From NCBI RefSeq assembly GCF_007827955.1, contig NZ_VITR01000001.1:434001-498000 (forward strand): a DNA stretch of 64,000 nucleotides, given 5' to 3'. The notes under the pieces are model-generated. The model made no database searches, was not told where the DNA came from, and saw only the letters and a program-made list of their open reading frames with translations. A program made the translations under genes and the position numbers. How positions within the stretch are numbered: the first letter of the stretch is position 1; every line of letters begins with the position of its first letter. Of this stretch, positions 45,316 through 53,975 are shown one piece after another. Source of the stretch: Nitrospirillum pindoramense. Lineage in GTDB: Bacteria; Pseudomonadota; Alphaproteobacteria; Azospirillales; Azospirillaceae.

Positions 45316-46014
45316 TCAGATGGCGTCGACCAGCACCACCTCGGCATCCTCGACGCCCACCACCTCGATCGTGGCCTGGTCGGTGACGGCGGCGCCATCA
45401 CGGGCCTCGATGCGGACGCCGTCGACCTCCACCACGCCTTTGGCCGGCACCAGGTAGACATGGCGGGCAGGGTCCACGGTCAGGCTGATGCGCTCACCCG
45501 CCTTGACCGTGGCGCCCATGACGCGGGCCTTGGCGCGGATGGGCAGGGCACCCTCATCCTCGGCGTAGCCGCTGGCCAGGGTCACGAACCGGCCGGACCG
45601 GTCGGCCTTGGGGAAGGGCTTGGCGCCCCAGGAGGGTGTGCCGCCCCGCGTTTCCGGCTGGATCCAGATCTGGAAGATGCGGGTGGTCTCATTCTCCAGA
45701 TTGTACTCGGCATGGCGAATGCCGGAACCGGCCGACATCACCTGCACGTCGCCGGCCTCGGTGCGGCCCTCGTTGCCCACGCTGTCCTGGTGGGTGATGG
45801 CGCCGTCGCGGACGTAGGTGATGATCTCCATGTCGGCATGCGGATGCGGAGGGAAGCCGGACTTGGGCGCGATCTCGTCGTCGTTCCAGACCCGCAGGGC
45901 ACCCCAGCCCATGTTGGACGGATCGTAGTAGCTGGCGAACGAGAAATGGTGCTTGGCCTTCAGCCAACCGTGGTTGGCGCCACCCAGCTTGGCGAACGGA
46001 CGACGTTCGATCAT
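45316..46014 (-). CDS. Pirin family protein (bicupin)
   Basis: 232 residues from ATG 46014, chosen because AAGGAG lies seven bases upstream; an in-frame ATG at 46035 precedes that site. The pirin metal motif is present: PHPHADMEIITYV, then HQDSVGNEG and GIRHAEYN (His and Glu). Bacterial pirins of this YhhW type can have quercetinase activity or act as metabolic regulators. Divergent from a LysR regulator that probably controls it. Confidence 0.92.
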   Translation of the reverse strand: MIERRPFAKLGGANHGWLKAKHHFSFASYYDPSNMGWGALRVWNDDEIAPKSGFPPHPHADMEIITYVRDGAITHQDSVGNEGRTEAGDVQVMSAGSGIRHAEYNLENETTRIFQIWIQPETRGGTPSWGAKPFPKADRSGRFVTLASGYAEDEGALPIRAKARVMGATVKAGERISLTVDPARHVYLVPAKGVVEVDGVRIEARDGAAVTDQATIEVVGVEDAEVVLVDAI

Positions 46015-46110
46015 GACAAAGCTCCTTGCTTTCATCTCTGGCGCGGCGTCGGTGGGCGCCGCTGACAGGACTTAAGATGGCCCTGGTTGACGCTGACGAA
46101 AATAGAAACT

Positions 46111-46131
46111 ATGGAACTTCATCGTTTCCAT
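46111..46131. promoter_or_regulatory. Inverted repeat between the pirin and LysR genes, candidate LysR operator
   Basis: ATGGAA and TTCCAT are separated by nine bases in the 147-base divergent gap, in the position where LysR-type proteins commonly bind to control themselves and the opposite gene. Confidence 0.5.
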
Positions 46132-46161
46132 TTTTTACGTCCTGGCCCAGGAGGCCGCGCC

Positions 46162-47085
46162 ATGCCCATCCCCGATCTTGAGGCCTGGGCCATTTTCGCC
46201 AAGGTGGCGGAAACCGGGTCCTTCGCCGCCGCCGCCAGCGATTTCGGCGTATCCAACGCCACCATCTCCAAGGCGGTGAAGCGGTTGGAGGAACGGTTGG
46301 GTGAGCGTCTCATCCACCGCACCTCCCGCCGCTTTTCCCTGACCGAGACGGGGCGCGTGCTGGCGGTGCGGGCCGCCCAAATCCTGGCGGAGGGGGAGGC
46401 GGTCGAGGCGGAGGCGCAGGCCAAGTCCAGCCAGCCGCACGGCAGGGTGCGCCTGGCCGCCCCCATGTCCTTCGGTGTGCGGCACGTGGCCCCGGCGCTG
46501 CCGGATTTCCTGGCCGCCTATCCGGATGTAACGGTGGACCTGCAACTGGACGACCGGCTGGTGGATCTGGTGGCGGGCGGCGTCGACGTGGCGCTGCGCA
46601 TCGCCGCGCTGGCGGACTCCAGCCTGATCACCCGCCGCCTTTGCCCCGTTCGCCGCTGGGTCGTGGGCGCGCCCAGCTATTTCGTGCAGCGTGGCATGCC
46701 CGCCCGCCCGCGCGACCTGAAGGATCACGCCTGCCTGGTCTACAGTTACCTGGCAACGGGGGAGACTTGGCACTTCACTCACCTGGATGGCACGGAGGAG
46801 TCGGTGCGGGTCAAGGGCCCCTTGAGCGCCACCAACGCCGACGCCTTGCAGGACGCGCTGCTGGCGGGCTTGGGTGTGGCCATGCAGCCCGACTTCCTGG
46901 CGTGGGAAGCGGTCCGCGACGGGCGGCTGGTGGTCGCCTGCCGGGATTGGGCGCCACCGCCGCTGGCCATCAACCTGGTGACCCCTGCCGGTGGCCCGCG
47001 CGCCGCCCGTGTCGCTGTGCTGCTGGACTTCTTGGCGCACCGTTTCACCGCCGGTTCCGCCCCCTGGACCCGGGCGCCGGTTTAG
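46162..47085 (+). CDS. LysR family transcriptional regulator
   Basis: 307 residues from ATG 46162, with CCAGGAGG eight bases upstream. The winged HTH reads DLEAWAIFAKVAETGSFAAAASDFGVSNATISKAVKRLE and the substrate-binding domain has GRVRLAAPMSFGVRHV and VDVALRIAAL. It belongs to the large AaeR/DsdC-like group with a YxxxxG effector domain. It likely regulates the divergent pirin gene; such pairs are frequent. Confidence 0.92.
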   Translation: MPIPDLEAWAIFAKVAETGSFAAAASDFGVSNATISKAVKRLEERLGERLIHRTSRRFSLTETGRVLAVRAAQILAEGEAVEAEAQAKSSQPHGRVRLAAPMSFGVRHVAPALPDFLAAYPDVTVDLQLDDRLVDLVAGGVDVALRIAALADSSLITRRLCPVRRWVVGAPSYFVQRGMPARPRDLKDHACLVYSYLATGETWHFTHLDGTEESVRVKGPLSATNADALQDALLAGLGVAMQPDFLAWEAVRDGRLVVACRDWAPPPLAINLVTPAGGPRAARVAVLLDFLAHRFTAGSAPWTRAPV

Positions 47086-47179
47086 CCCGAGGGGTGCAGG
47101 CGTACAGGTTCACCGGGATGCGATTGCGTTTGTTAACCAATTTTGCTCCGATGGGCGCCGCAATCGAGGCCACTCCCCC

Positions 47180-50032
47180 ATGCCTGCCGCCGCCCTCGCT
47201 GAAACCGTCTTCCGCTTCGGTTCCTTCAGCCTCTATCCCGCCCGCCGCTTGCTGACGGCGGGCCAGCCTATCGCCTTGCGCGGCCGAGCGCTCGACCTCT
47301 TGCTGGCCTTGGTCGAACGCGCCGGCGAGGTGCTGAATCGCGAGGAACTGGAGGCGCGCGTCTGGCCCGGCCTTCATGTCGGGGAAAACAACCTGCGGGT
47401 TCAGATGGCGCAACTGCGCCGGGCCCTGGGGCAGCGCGGGGACGATGGGCCTTATGTCAGCACGGTCGCGGGCCAGGGTTACCGCTTCATCGCCCAGGTG
47501 TTGCGCGAGGGGGACGGCACTCCATCGCCGCCGTCCCCTGCCGTCGCCGCCTTCGCCCTGACGCGCCAGTTGGCCCCGCCGTTGGGACGGGGCGAGGTCG
47601 TTGCCGCTCTGGCGGCGCGCCTGGGGCGACAGCGTCTCGTCACCATCGTCGGCCCCGGGGGCATGGGCAAGACGACTGTCGCCCTGGCCATCGGTGCTGC
47701 TGTGGCGGATCGCTATCCCGACGGCGTCGCCTTGATCGACCTGTCGATTGTGAGCGACGGCGCGCTGGTGCCGGGCGTCGTTGCCGGTCGTCTGGCGCCC
47801 CAGATACAGGCCGGCGCCCCGTTGCCGGCGCTGTTGGCCTTCCTCAAGCCCCGGCGGATGTTGCTGATCCTGGATAGCTGCGAGACGGTGACCGTGGCCG
47901 CGGCCTCCTTCGTCGGTTCCCTGCTGCCCGCCGCGTCCGGCGTGGATATCCTCACCACCAGCCGGGAGCCCCTGGGCTTGGCGGCGGAGCATTTGCACGC
48001 GCTGGCGCCGCTGGCGGTGCCGCCCCGGACCCGGGATGGTGATGCCGCCCAGATTTGGGGGCACGCCGCCGTGCGGCTGTTCACGGAGCGGGCGGCGGCG
48101 GTCGCCGGGGGCGGCCCGCTGGACGGTGCAGACGCGCGGACCGTGGCGGAGATTTGCCGGCGTCTGGACGGCATCCCCCTAGGCCTGGAACTGGCGGCCG
48201 GGCAGGTGGCCGCCTATGGCGTCGCCGGCGTCGCCCAACGCCTGGACGATCTGGGCCTGTTGGTCCGGGGGCGCCGTACGGCCGCCGCCCGGCATCAGAC
48301 CCTGCGCGCCGCCTTCGATTGGAGCTACACCCTGCTGTCCGGCGCGCAGCGCGCCGTGTTGAACCGCCTGTCTGTTTTCATCGGCGGCTTCGACCAGGCG
48401 GCGGTGGCGGCGGTGGTCTCCCCGCGGGATCTGGATGGCGAAGGCACCAGCGCCCAAGTCCTGGATGAACTGGTAGCCAAGTCCTTGGTGGTCGCGGACC
48501 ATAGGGGGGCGGAGCCGCGCTACCGACTGTTGGACACGATCCGGGTTTATGCGCGGGAGTGGCTGGACGCCAGCGGCCTGGCCGCCGAAACCCGGGTGGC
48601 CCACGCCACCCATTACCTGCGCCTGTTCCAGGCCGCCCTGTCGGACTGGGCTACCACGCCCCCGGGCGAGATGATGCGCCGCGATGGGGTGGAGATCGAT
48701 AACGTGCTCCAGGCGCTGGACTGGTGCTTCGGTTCCAATGGGGGCCCCTCCGGGGACGATGGGGTGCGCATGGGACGGGAGCTGATTCTAGCCGTGGCGC
48801 CCCTGTGGAAGTGTCTTTCCTTGTGGTTGGAGTGCCAGCGCTGGGTCACTCGGGCCCTGGCCAGTCCGGTGCCGTTCGTGGACGACCGGCAAGATCTGGA
48901 CCTTCACCTGCTGCGGGCCATGGCCGCCACAGTGACGGGCGATCTGGCGCCGCCGGAGCTGGAGCGCCTATGGGCGGATGTCCTAACCGCGTCGACGCGC
49001 CTGGGGGATGGCGATAGCCGGCTGCAGGCGCAGTTGGGCCTCTATTCCGTGCACTTCAACCAGGGCCATGTGCGCCGGGCGTTGGACTTGGCCCTGCATA
49101 TGCGAGAGGGGGCGGCGGATTCTCCCGACCGGTCCGTTTCCGCCATGGCCGAGCGTCTGGTGGGGGCCGCGCTTTACTTCCTGGGCGATCCAGCGGGTGC
49201 CCGCCGTCATACTGAGGCGGCGCTGGCGCTGGCAGATAGCGGACACAGTGTCCGCTTCCAATTGGACCAGCAGATCATGGCGCGCAGCACGCTGGCCGGC
49301 GTGCTCTGGGTGCAGGGAAACGTCGACCAGGGCTTGGATCTGTTGCGCCAGTCCTTGCAGCAGGCTGCGGCCATGGACCATGCTTACACCACATGCTCCG
49401 TGCTGGGCTTGGCGGCCTGCCCCCTGGCCATGCTGACAAGCGACCTGGCGGCAGCCCGGCGGCACACCGACCTGCTGCTGATGCTGGCGGACAGGTACGG
49501 CCTGACGGCATGGCAACCTTGGGGCCGCTGCCTGGATATGATCCTGCGCCTCAAGGCCGGTGGTGGCCGGGATCTGCTGGATGAGCTGTGCCGCGCCATG
49601 GCGACCTTGGGCGACCTGTCGCACGCGCGCTATGCCGTGTTGGTGCGGGAAACGGCCTTGGCGATGGCCAGGGCTGGCGATCTGCCCGGCGGATTGGCCA
49701 TGATAGACGCGGCCCTGGCCCGCGCCCACGCCAACGAGGAAGGCTGGACGCTGCCGGAGCTGGCGCGGTTGCGTGGCTTGATGCTGGTCCAGGGGGGGGA
49801 GCCCCTGGAGGCCGAGGCCCTTTATCGCCAAGGCCTGGTCCAGGCGGAGCGGCAGGGGGCGTGGACCTGGCGGCTGCGGCTGGCTATCGACCTGGCCCGT
49901 TTGCACCTGGACACGGGCCTGGCGCCGGACGCGCCCGCCCTCCTGGCCGCCACCCACGGCCATTTTACCGAGGGCTTCGGCACCGCCGACCTGCGGCAGG
50001 CCCGCGCCCTGCTGGCGCGCCTCAATCCGTGA
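47180..50032 (+). CDS. Large regulator: winged-helix, NB-ARC/AAA-type ATPase and TPR-like C-terminus
   Basis: 950 residues from ATG 47180, the first start before the DNA-binding domain. Residues 10-105 are an OmpR/CadC-type winged helix (FRFGSFSLYPARRLL, VSTVAGQGYRFIAQ). Residues about 130-400 form a STAND-type ATPase with VGPGGMGKTTVAL (Walker A), RMLLILDSCE (Walker B) and LDGIPLGLELAA, as in AfsR/NB-ARC proteins. The remaining 500 residues are helical with TPR-like periodicity and probably sense a ligand or partner. There is no membrane segment. Targets and signal are unknown; its end overlaps the convergent SDR by 11 bases. Confidence 0.87.
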   Translation: MPAAALAETVFRFGSFSLYPARRLLTAGQPIALRGRALDLLLALVERAGEVLNREELEARVWPGLHVGENNLRVQMAQLRRALGQRGDDGPYVSTVAGQGYRFIAQVLREGDGTPSPPSPAVAAFALTRQLAPPLGRGEVVAALAARLGRQRLVTIVGPGGMGKTTVALAIGAAVADRYPDGVALIDLSIVSDGALVPGVVAGRLAPQIQAGAPLPALLAFLKPRRMLLILDSCETVTVAAASFVGSLLPAASGVDILTTSREPLGLAAEHLHALAPLAVPPRTRDGDAAQIWGHAAVRLFTERAAAVAGGGPLDGADARTVAEICRRLDGIPLGLELAAGQVAAYGVAGVAQRLDDLGLLVRGRRTAAARHQTLRAAFDWSYTLLSGAQRAVLNRLSVFIGGFDQAAVAAVVSPRDLDGEGTSAQVLDELVAKSLVVADHRGAEPRYRLLDTIRVYAREWLDASGLAAETRVAHATHYLRLFQAALSDWATTPPGEMMRRDGVEIDNVLQALDWCFGSNGGPSGDDGVRMGRELILAVAPLWKCLSLWLECQRWVTRALASPVPFVDDRQDLDLHLLRAMAATVTGDLAPPELERLWADVLTASTRLGDGDSRLQAQLGLYSVHFNQGHVRRALDLALHMREGAADSPDRSVSAMAERLVGAALYFLGDPAGARRHTEAALALADSGHSVRFQLDQQIMARSTLAGVLWVQGNVDQGLDLLRQSLQQAAAMDHAYTTCSVLGLAACPLAMLTSDLAAARRHTDLLLMLADRYGLTAWQPWGRCLDMILRLKAGGGRDLLDELCRAMATLGDLSHARYAVLVRETALAMARAGDLPGGLAMIDAALARAHANEEGWTLPELARLRGLMLVQGGEPLEAEALYRQGLVQAERQGAWTWRLRLAIDLARLHLDTGLAPDAPALLAATHGHFTEGFGTADLRQARALLARLNP

Positions 50033-50786
50033 TCAGGGTGCCACCGTCCACAACCAGGTTATGGCCGGTCACGAAGGCACCGGCGGCCGACGCCAGATAG
50101 ACCGCCGTGCCCGCCACCTCCCGTGGGGTGCCCATGCGCCGCAGGGGTGTCTGCGCCAAGCGCTTTTCCAGCCGGGCCGGGTCAGCCTTGAAAACCGCCG
50201 CCAGGTCGGTGTCGATCAGCCCGGGGGAGATGGCGTTGACCCGCACGTTGCCGGGGCCATATTCCACCGCCATGTTGCGCGCCATCTGCGCCAGGGCCGC
50301 CTTGGTCAGGGAATAGACGCCCAGGCTGCGGTTGCCCCGCAGGCCGGACAGGCTGGACATCAGGATCACGGCCCCACCGCCCCGCGCGGCCATGGGCGGC
50401 ACCAGGCGGTTGCACAGGCGGAAGGCGCTGCGCAGGTTGATGGCCATGATGCGGTCATAGGCATCGTCCGACGTGGTGGCGCTGGGGCCGTTGTGCAGGT
50501 TCAGGCCGGCGTTGCACACCAGGATATCGACGCCGCCCATTTGGGCCTCGACACCCTCCGCCAGGCGGTCCAGGGCCGCGTCATCGCCGACGTCGCAGGG
50601 AAGGGGCAGGGCCGCCAGGCCGTCATCCTGGAACGCCGCCGCCACCCGCGCGCAATCGTCGGCCACCTCGCTGGAGATCGCCACCCGCGCGCCGGCGCGG
50701 GCCATTTCCAGGGCGATGGCGTGTCCCAGGCCCCGGGTCGAACCGGTGATGAGCGCGCGCTTGCCCGCCAGGCTGAACAGATTCAT
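50022..50786 (-). CDS. Short-chain dehydrogenase/reductase
   Basis: 254 residues of the classical SDR type: TGSTRGLGHAIALEMA (cofactor site), NAGLN, SSLSGLRGNRSLGVYSLTK (Ser, Tyr, Lys) and a C-terminal VVDGG. Similar in layout to gluconate 5-dehydrogenase and 3-oxoacyl reductases; the substrate is not determined. The two genes flanking it are regulators, so genomic context does not help. Confidence 0.9.
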   Translation of the reverse strand: MNLFSLAGKRALITGSTRGLGHAIALEMARAGARVAISSEVADDCARVAAAFQDDGLAALPLPCDVGDDAALDRLAEGVEAQMGGVDILVCNAGLNLHNGPSATTSDDAYDRIMAINLRSAFRLCNRLVPPMAARGGGAVILMSSLSGLRGNRSLGVYSLTKAALAQMARNMAVEYGPGNVRVNAISPGLIDTDLAAVFKADPARLEKRLAQTPLRRMGTPREVAGTAVYLASAAGAFVTGHNLVVDGGTLITD

Positions 50787-50866
50787 GACCCCCCGGACCC
50801 CTCCCGATTTTTGGTCAGGCCATTTCCAGCCCGGAAGGTTGTGGCGTCAACCAAAAACCGGTTGCC

Positions 50867-51424
50867 TCAATTCACCCGTTGCTTGGCCAGCTTGCGGGCC
50901 AGGGTGCGGCGGTGCATGCCCAGGCGGCGGGCGGCTTCGGAGACGTTGAAGCCGGTGTCGGCCAGCGTCTCATGGATGCGTTCCCATTCCAGCGTCTTGA
51001 TGGATGTGGTGCGGCTGCTGAGGCTGACGCCGGTGTCACCCTCGGTGCGGCCAAAGGCGGCCTCGATATCGTCAGTGTTGGACGGCTTGGCCAGGTAATG
51101 GCAGGCGCCGAGCTTGATGGCCTCGACCGCCGTGGCGATGCTGGCGAAGCCGGTCAGCACCACGATCTTCATCTCAGGATCGTGGGCGTGCAGGATCTTC
51201 ACGCACTCCAGCCCCGACGCGCCGGCCAGCTTCAGATCCACCACGGCGAAATCCGGGGCCTCGTTGGTCAGCAGGTCGGGCAGGGCCTCCGCCCGGTCGC
51301 AGCTGACCACATGATAGCCCCGCCGCTCGAACGACCGTTTCAAGGCGCGGCCGAAGGAGGGGTCGTCCTCCACGATCAGCAGGACGGGGGCGTCATCGTC
51401 GGCAATAAGGTTATCGTCCGTCAT
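50867..51424 (-). CDS. regA: Redox response regulator RegA/PrrA/ActR
   Basis: 185 residues from ATG 51424 (GAGG six bases upstream). Receiver domain with VLLIVEDDPSFG, FAVVDLKLAG (phospho-Asp) and VLTGFAS, then a short linker and the very conserved Fis-type helix-turn-helix NVSEAARRLGMHRRTLARKL typical of RegA/PrrA/ActR. It overlaps the kinase gene by 14 bases. RegA globally controls respiratory, nitrogen and carbon genes in alphaproteobacteria. The adjacent cyo operon is a plausible target. Confidence 0.94.
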   Translation of the reverse strand: MTDDNLIADDDAPVLLIVEDDPSFGRALKRSFERRGYHVVSCDRAEALPDLLTNEAPDFAVVDLKLAGASGLECVKILHAHDPEMKIVVLTGFASIATAVEAIKLGACHYLAKPSNTDDIEAAFGRTEGDTGVSLSSRTTSIKTLEWERIHETLADTGFNVSEAARRLGMHRRTLARKLAKQRVN

Positions 51425-52739
51425 CGGCATCCTCGATCGCCCCATCCGGGATTATTAGTGAGTCGATGGGCAGGCGCAGTTCCACGGTGGCGCCACCGGC
51501 TGGGTTGTTGTCGGCGGTTACCCGCCCACCCAGTTTGCGCGCCACATTGACCGTAAGGAAGAGGCCAAGACCACGGCCAGGTTTGTTCTTGGTGGACTGG
51601 TAAGGCTTGCCGAAGCGCGCCAGGATGTCGGGTGCGAAGCCGGGGCCCCGGTCCTGCACCGTCACGGTCAGCACGCCGTCATGGCAGGCCACGTCGATGC
51701 CGACCCAGGCGGGGCTGGCCTCCAGCGCGTTGTCGAAGATGTTGAACAGGCTTTGCTTGATGGCCGTGTCTGACACGATGGCCACATCGTCGGTGATGTG
51801 GTTGGTGTAGTCGATGGCCCGGTCGGCGTGGGCCTGGCGCCAGTCGGCCACCACGGTGTCCAGGAAGCGCACCAGCGTGGTGCGCGCCGCCCCTTCGCCG
51901 CGCGCCTCCCCCGCCGTCAGCAGGATGCGCGACACGATCTCCTTGCAGCGGGCCAGTGCCGCCTGCATTTCGGTCACGTCGTCCAGCAGTTCGGCGTCCC
52001 GCGTGTTGGCGGGCATGTGCTGCCAGTCGTTCAGGATGACTGACAGGGTGGCCAGCGGCGTGCCCAACTCATGCGCGGCCCCCGAGGCCAGCAGGCCCAT
52101 GCGCACGATGTGGTCCTCCTCCACCGACTTTTGCCGCAGGTCGGACAGGCGGGCGTCGCGCTGGCGCAGGTTGCCGTTGATGCGGGTGACGAAGCTGACC
52201 GCCAGCACCGAGGCCAGCAGGAAACAGATGAAGGTGCCCGCCAGGTACAGGTCGAACACCCGGGGCCACGCGCCCCCGGCGGAGGCCAGCCCTTGGGAGA
52301 ACAGGGCGATGTCGCGGTGATAGGCCGTCAGCCCGACGAAGCAGGCGCTGGTCAGGCCCACCAGGGTCCAGGTCAGGGCCGGTTGCAGCAGCACGGCGCC
52401 CAGGATGACCTGCAGCAGGAACAGGGAGATGAAGGGGTTGGTGGCGCCCCCGCTCAGGTACAGCTGCACTGTGAGGGCGGCCACGTCCAGCAGCATGGCC
52501 AGGAACAGCTCGGCATTGGTGACGGTGGTGCAGGTGCGGCTGCGGTACAGGCTGATCAGGTTCAGCAGCACCAGGAACAGGATGACCCCGACCATGGGGA
52601 TCAGCGGCAGGTCGATGTCGAACCAAGCCTGGGCCATGGTGACGGTCGCCACCTGGCCGCCGACCGCCAGCCATCGCAGGGTGACAAGAAGCAGCAGGTT
52701 CTTCTTGTTGGTCGAGTCCTGGATCGAAATCTCTTCCAT
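51411..52739 (-). CDS. regB: Redox-sensing histidine kinase RegB/PrrB/ActS
   Basis: 442 residues with six N-terminal membrane helices. GGATNPFISLF contains the quinone-responsive GGxxNPF motif of RegB. The kinase domain has AAHELGTPLATLSVILN (H-box), RCKEIVSRIL with the redox-active cysteine position, and GRGLGLFLTVNVARKLGG in the ATPase part. It senses quinone redox state and phosphorylates RegA. It lies about 213 bases after cyoD on the same strand and overlaps regA. Confidence 0.94.
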   Translation of the reverse strand: MEEISIQDSTNKKNLLLLVTLRWLAVGGQVATVTMAQAWFDIDLPLIPMVGVILFLVLLNLISLYRSRTCTTVTNAELFLAMLLDVAALTVQLYLSGGATNPFISLFLLQVILGAVLLQPALTWTLVGLTSACFVGLTAYHRDIALFSQGLASAGGAWPRVFDLYLAGTFICFLLASVLAVSFVTRINGNLRQRDARLSDLRQKSVEEDHIVRMGLLASGAAHELGTPLATLSVILNDWQHMPANTRDAELLDDVTEMQAALARCKEIVSRILLTAGEARGEGAARTTLVRFLDTVVADWRQAHADRAIDYTNHITDDVAIVSDTAIKQSLFNIFDNALEASPAWVGIDVACHDGVLTVTVQDRGPGFAPDILARFGKPYQSTKNKPGRGLGLFLTVNVARKLGGRVTADNNPAGGATVELRLPIDSLIIPDGAIEDADDGR

Positions 52740-52906
52740 CCTGTCCCTAGTCCTCCCCGGGTGACGGATGTCTTTTCCGGTAGGACTAACGGTTCAACGG
52801 GGGGCCGGCAATGACGAAGGCGACCACGGGGCCATCCCGCCGCAGGGGCCGGGGTGGTCTCGTGGTCGCCCTGACGATGGTCAATGGCGGTACGGGGGGA
52901 AGCGAC

Positions 52907-52944
52907 CCCGGGGGGAGGGATGGTGACCCACCCCTCCCCCCGGG
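52907..52944 (-). terminator. Very stable hairpin just after cyoD
   Basis: A perfect 13-bp stem (CCCGGGGGGAGGG / CCCTCCCCCCGGG) with a 12-base loop, nine bases after the cyoD stop. No U-tract follows on the minus strand, so it may stabilise the cyo mRNA end or attenuate read-through into regB. Confidence 0.6.
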
Positions 52945-52952
52945 AAGACGCC

Positions 52953-53336
52953 TTACTCCATGGGCATGGCGCCCGGCATCATGTTGGCGTTCAGGTGCAG
53001 CATGACCCACCAGGAACCGACCACCAGGATGGCGACGATCAGCAGCGTGAACAGGAAGGCGGCCATGTTCCAGGAACGGGCCGACGAGCTGTTCATGTGC
53101 AGGAAGTAAACCAGATGCACAATGATCTGGACGATGCCCAGACCGAAGCACACCGGGATGGCGGTCCCGGCCGGCAGGGCGCCGGACATGACCAGGCCGA
53201 AGGGGATGGCGGTCAGGATGACCGACAGGACGAAGCCGACGATGTAGGACTTCACGCTGCCGTGAGCGCCTTCGCCGTGATGGGCGCCATGGTGGCCATG
53301 ATCATGGCCGTGAGCAGTGGTGTGTGCGGTAGCCAT
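52953..53336 (-). CDS. cyoD: Cytochrome o ubiquinol oxidase subunit IV
   Basis: 127 residues from ATG 53336, which overlaps the cyoC stop by one base (TGATG). The N-terminus is rich in histidine and glycine (AHGHDHGHHGAHHG), then three membrane helices, e.g. GLGIVQIIVHLVYFLHMNSS, as in CyoD. It is a small assembly subunit of the bo3-type quinol oxidase. Confidence 0.93.
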   Translation of the reverse strand: MATAHTTAHGHDHGHHGAHHGEGAHGSVKSYIVGFVLSVILTAIPFGLVMSGALPAGTAIPVCFGLGIVQIIVHLVYFLHMNSSSARSWNMAAFLFTLLIVAILVVGSWWVMLHLNANMMPGAMPME

Positions 53337-53971
53337 CACGCGGCCACTCCCGACAGGTAGACGATGGTGAACACGCCGATCCAGACGATGTCCAGGAAGT
53401 GCCAGAACAGGCTGAGGCAGGTCAGGCGGACGATGTTGGCGTGGGTCAGGCCACGGCGCAACACGTGGGCGATCAGCGTCACCATCCAGACCATGCCGGA
53501 CAGGACGTGCAGGCCGTGGGTGCCGACCAGGGTGAAGAACGACGACAGGAAGGCCGACCGGTCGGGGCCCGCACCCTCGCCGATCAACTCGGCGAACTCA
53601 TGCAGTTCCATGAACATGAAGCCCAGGCCCAGCAGCAGGGTGACACCCAGCCACCGCAGGGTGGCCGACTGCTTCTGCTTCTCGGCGGCGATCATGGCCA
53701 TGCCGTAGGTGAAGCTGGACACCAGCAGGAAGGCGGTTTCACCGGCCACGTAGGGCAGGCTGAACAGCTCCTTGGCGTCCGGCCCGCCGGCCGTCTGTCC
53801 GCGCAGCACCGCGAACGCCGCGAACACGGCGGCGAACAGGATGCAGTCGCTCATCAGGTAGATCCAGAACCCCAGCGTGGTCTTGGACCCGTCGTCGTGG
53901 TGCTCGTCATGAGCCTCCACGCCGTGAAGCAGGGCCGCGTCGGCGGCCGCGACGGAATGTGCGTTGCTCAT
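53336..53971 (-). CDS. cyoC: Cytochrome o ubiquinol oxidase subunit III
   Basis: 211 residues, five membrane helices. LGFWIYLMSDCILFAAVFAAF and GTHGLHVLSGMVWM are subunit III signatures; EFAELIGEGAG also matches CyoC. It stabilises subunit I and its proton paths. It is coupled to cyoD by TGATG and starts four bases after cyoB. Confidence 0.95.
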   Translation of the reverse strand: MSNAHSVAAADAALLHGVEAHDEHHDDGSKTTLGFWIYLMSDCILFAAVFAAFAVLRGQTAGGPDAKELFSLPYVAGETAFLLVSSFTYGMAMIAAEKQKQSATLRWLGVTLLLGLGFMFMELHEFAELIGEGAGPDRSAFLSSFFTLVGTHGLHVLSGMVWMVTLIAHVLRRGLTHANIVRLTCLSLFWHFLDIVWIGVFTIVYLSGVAA

Positions 53972-53975
53972 CGTC

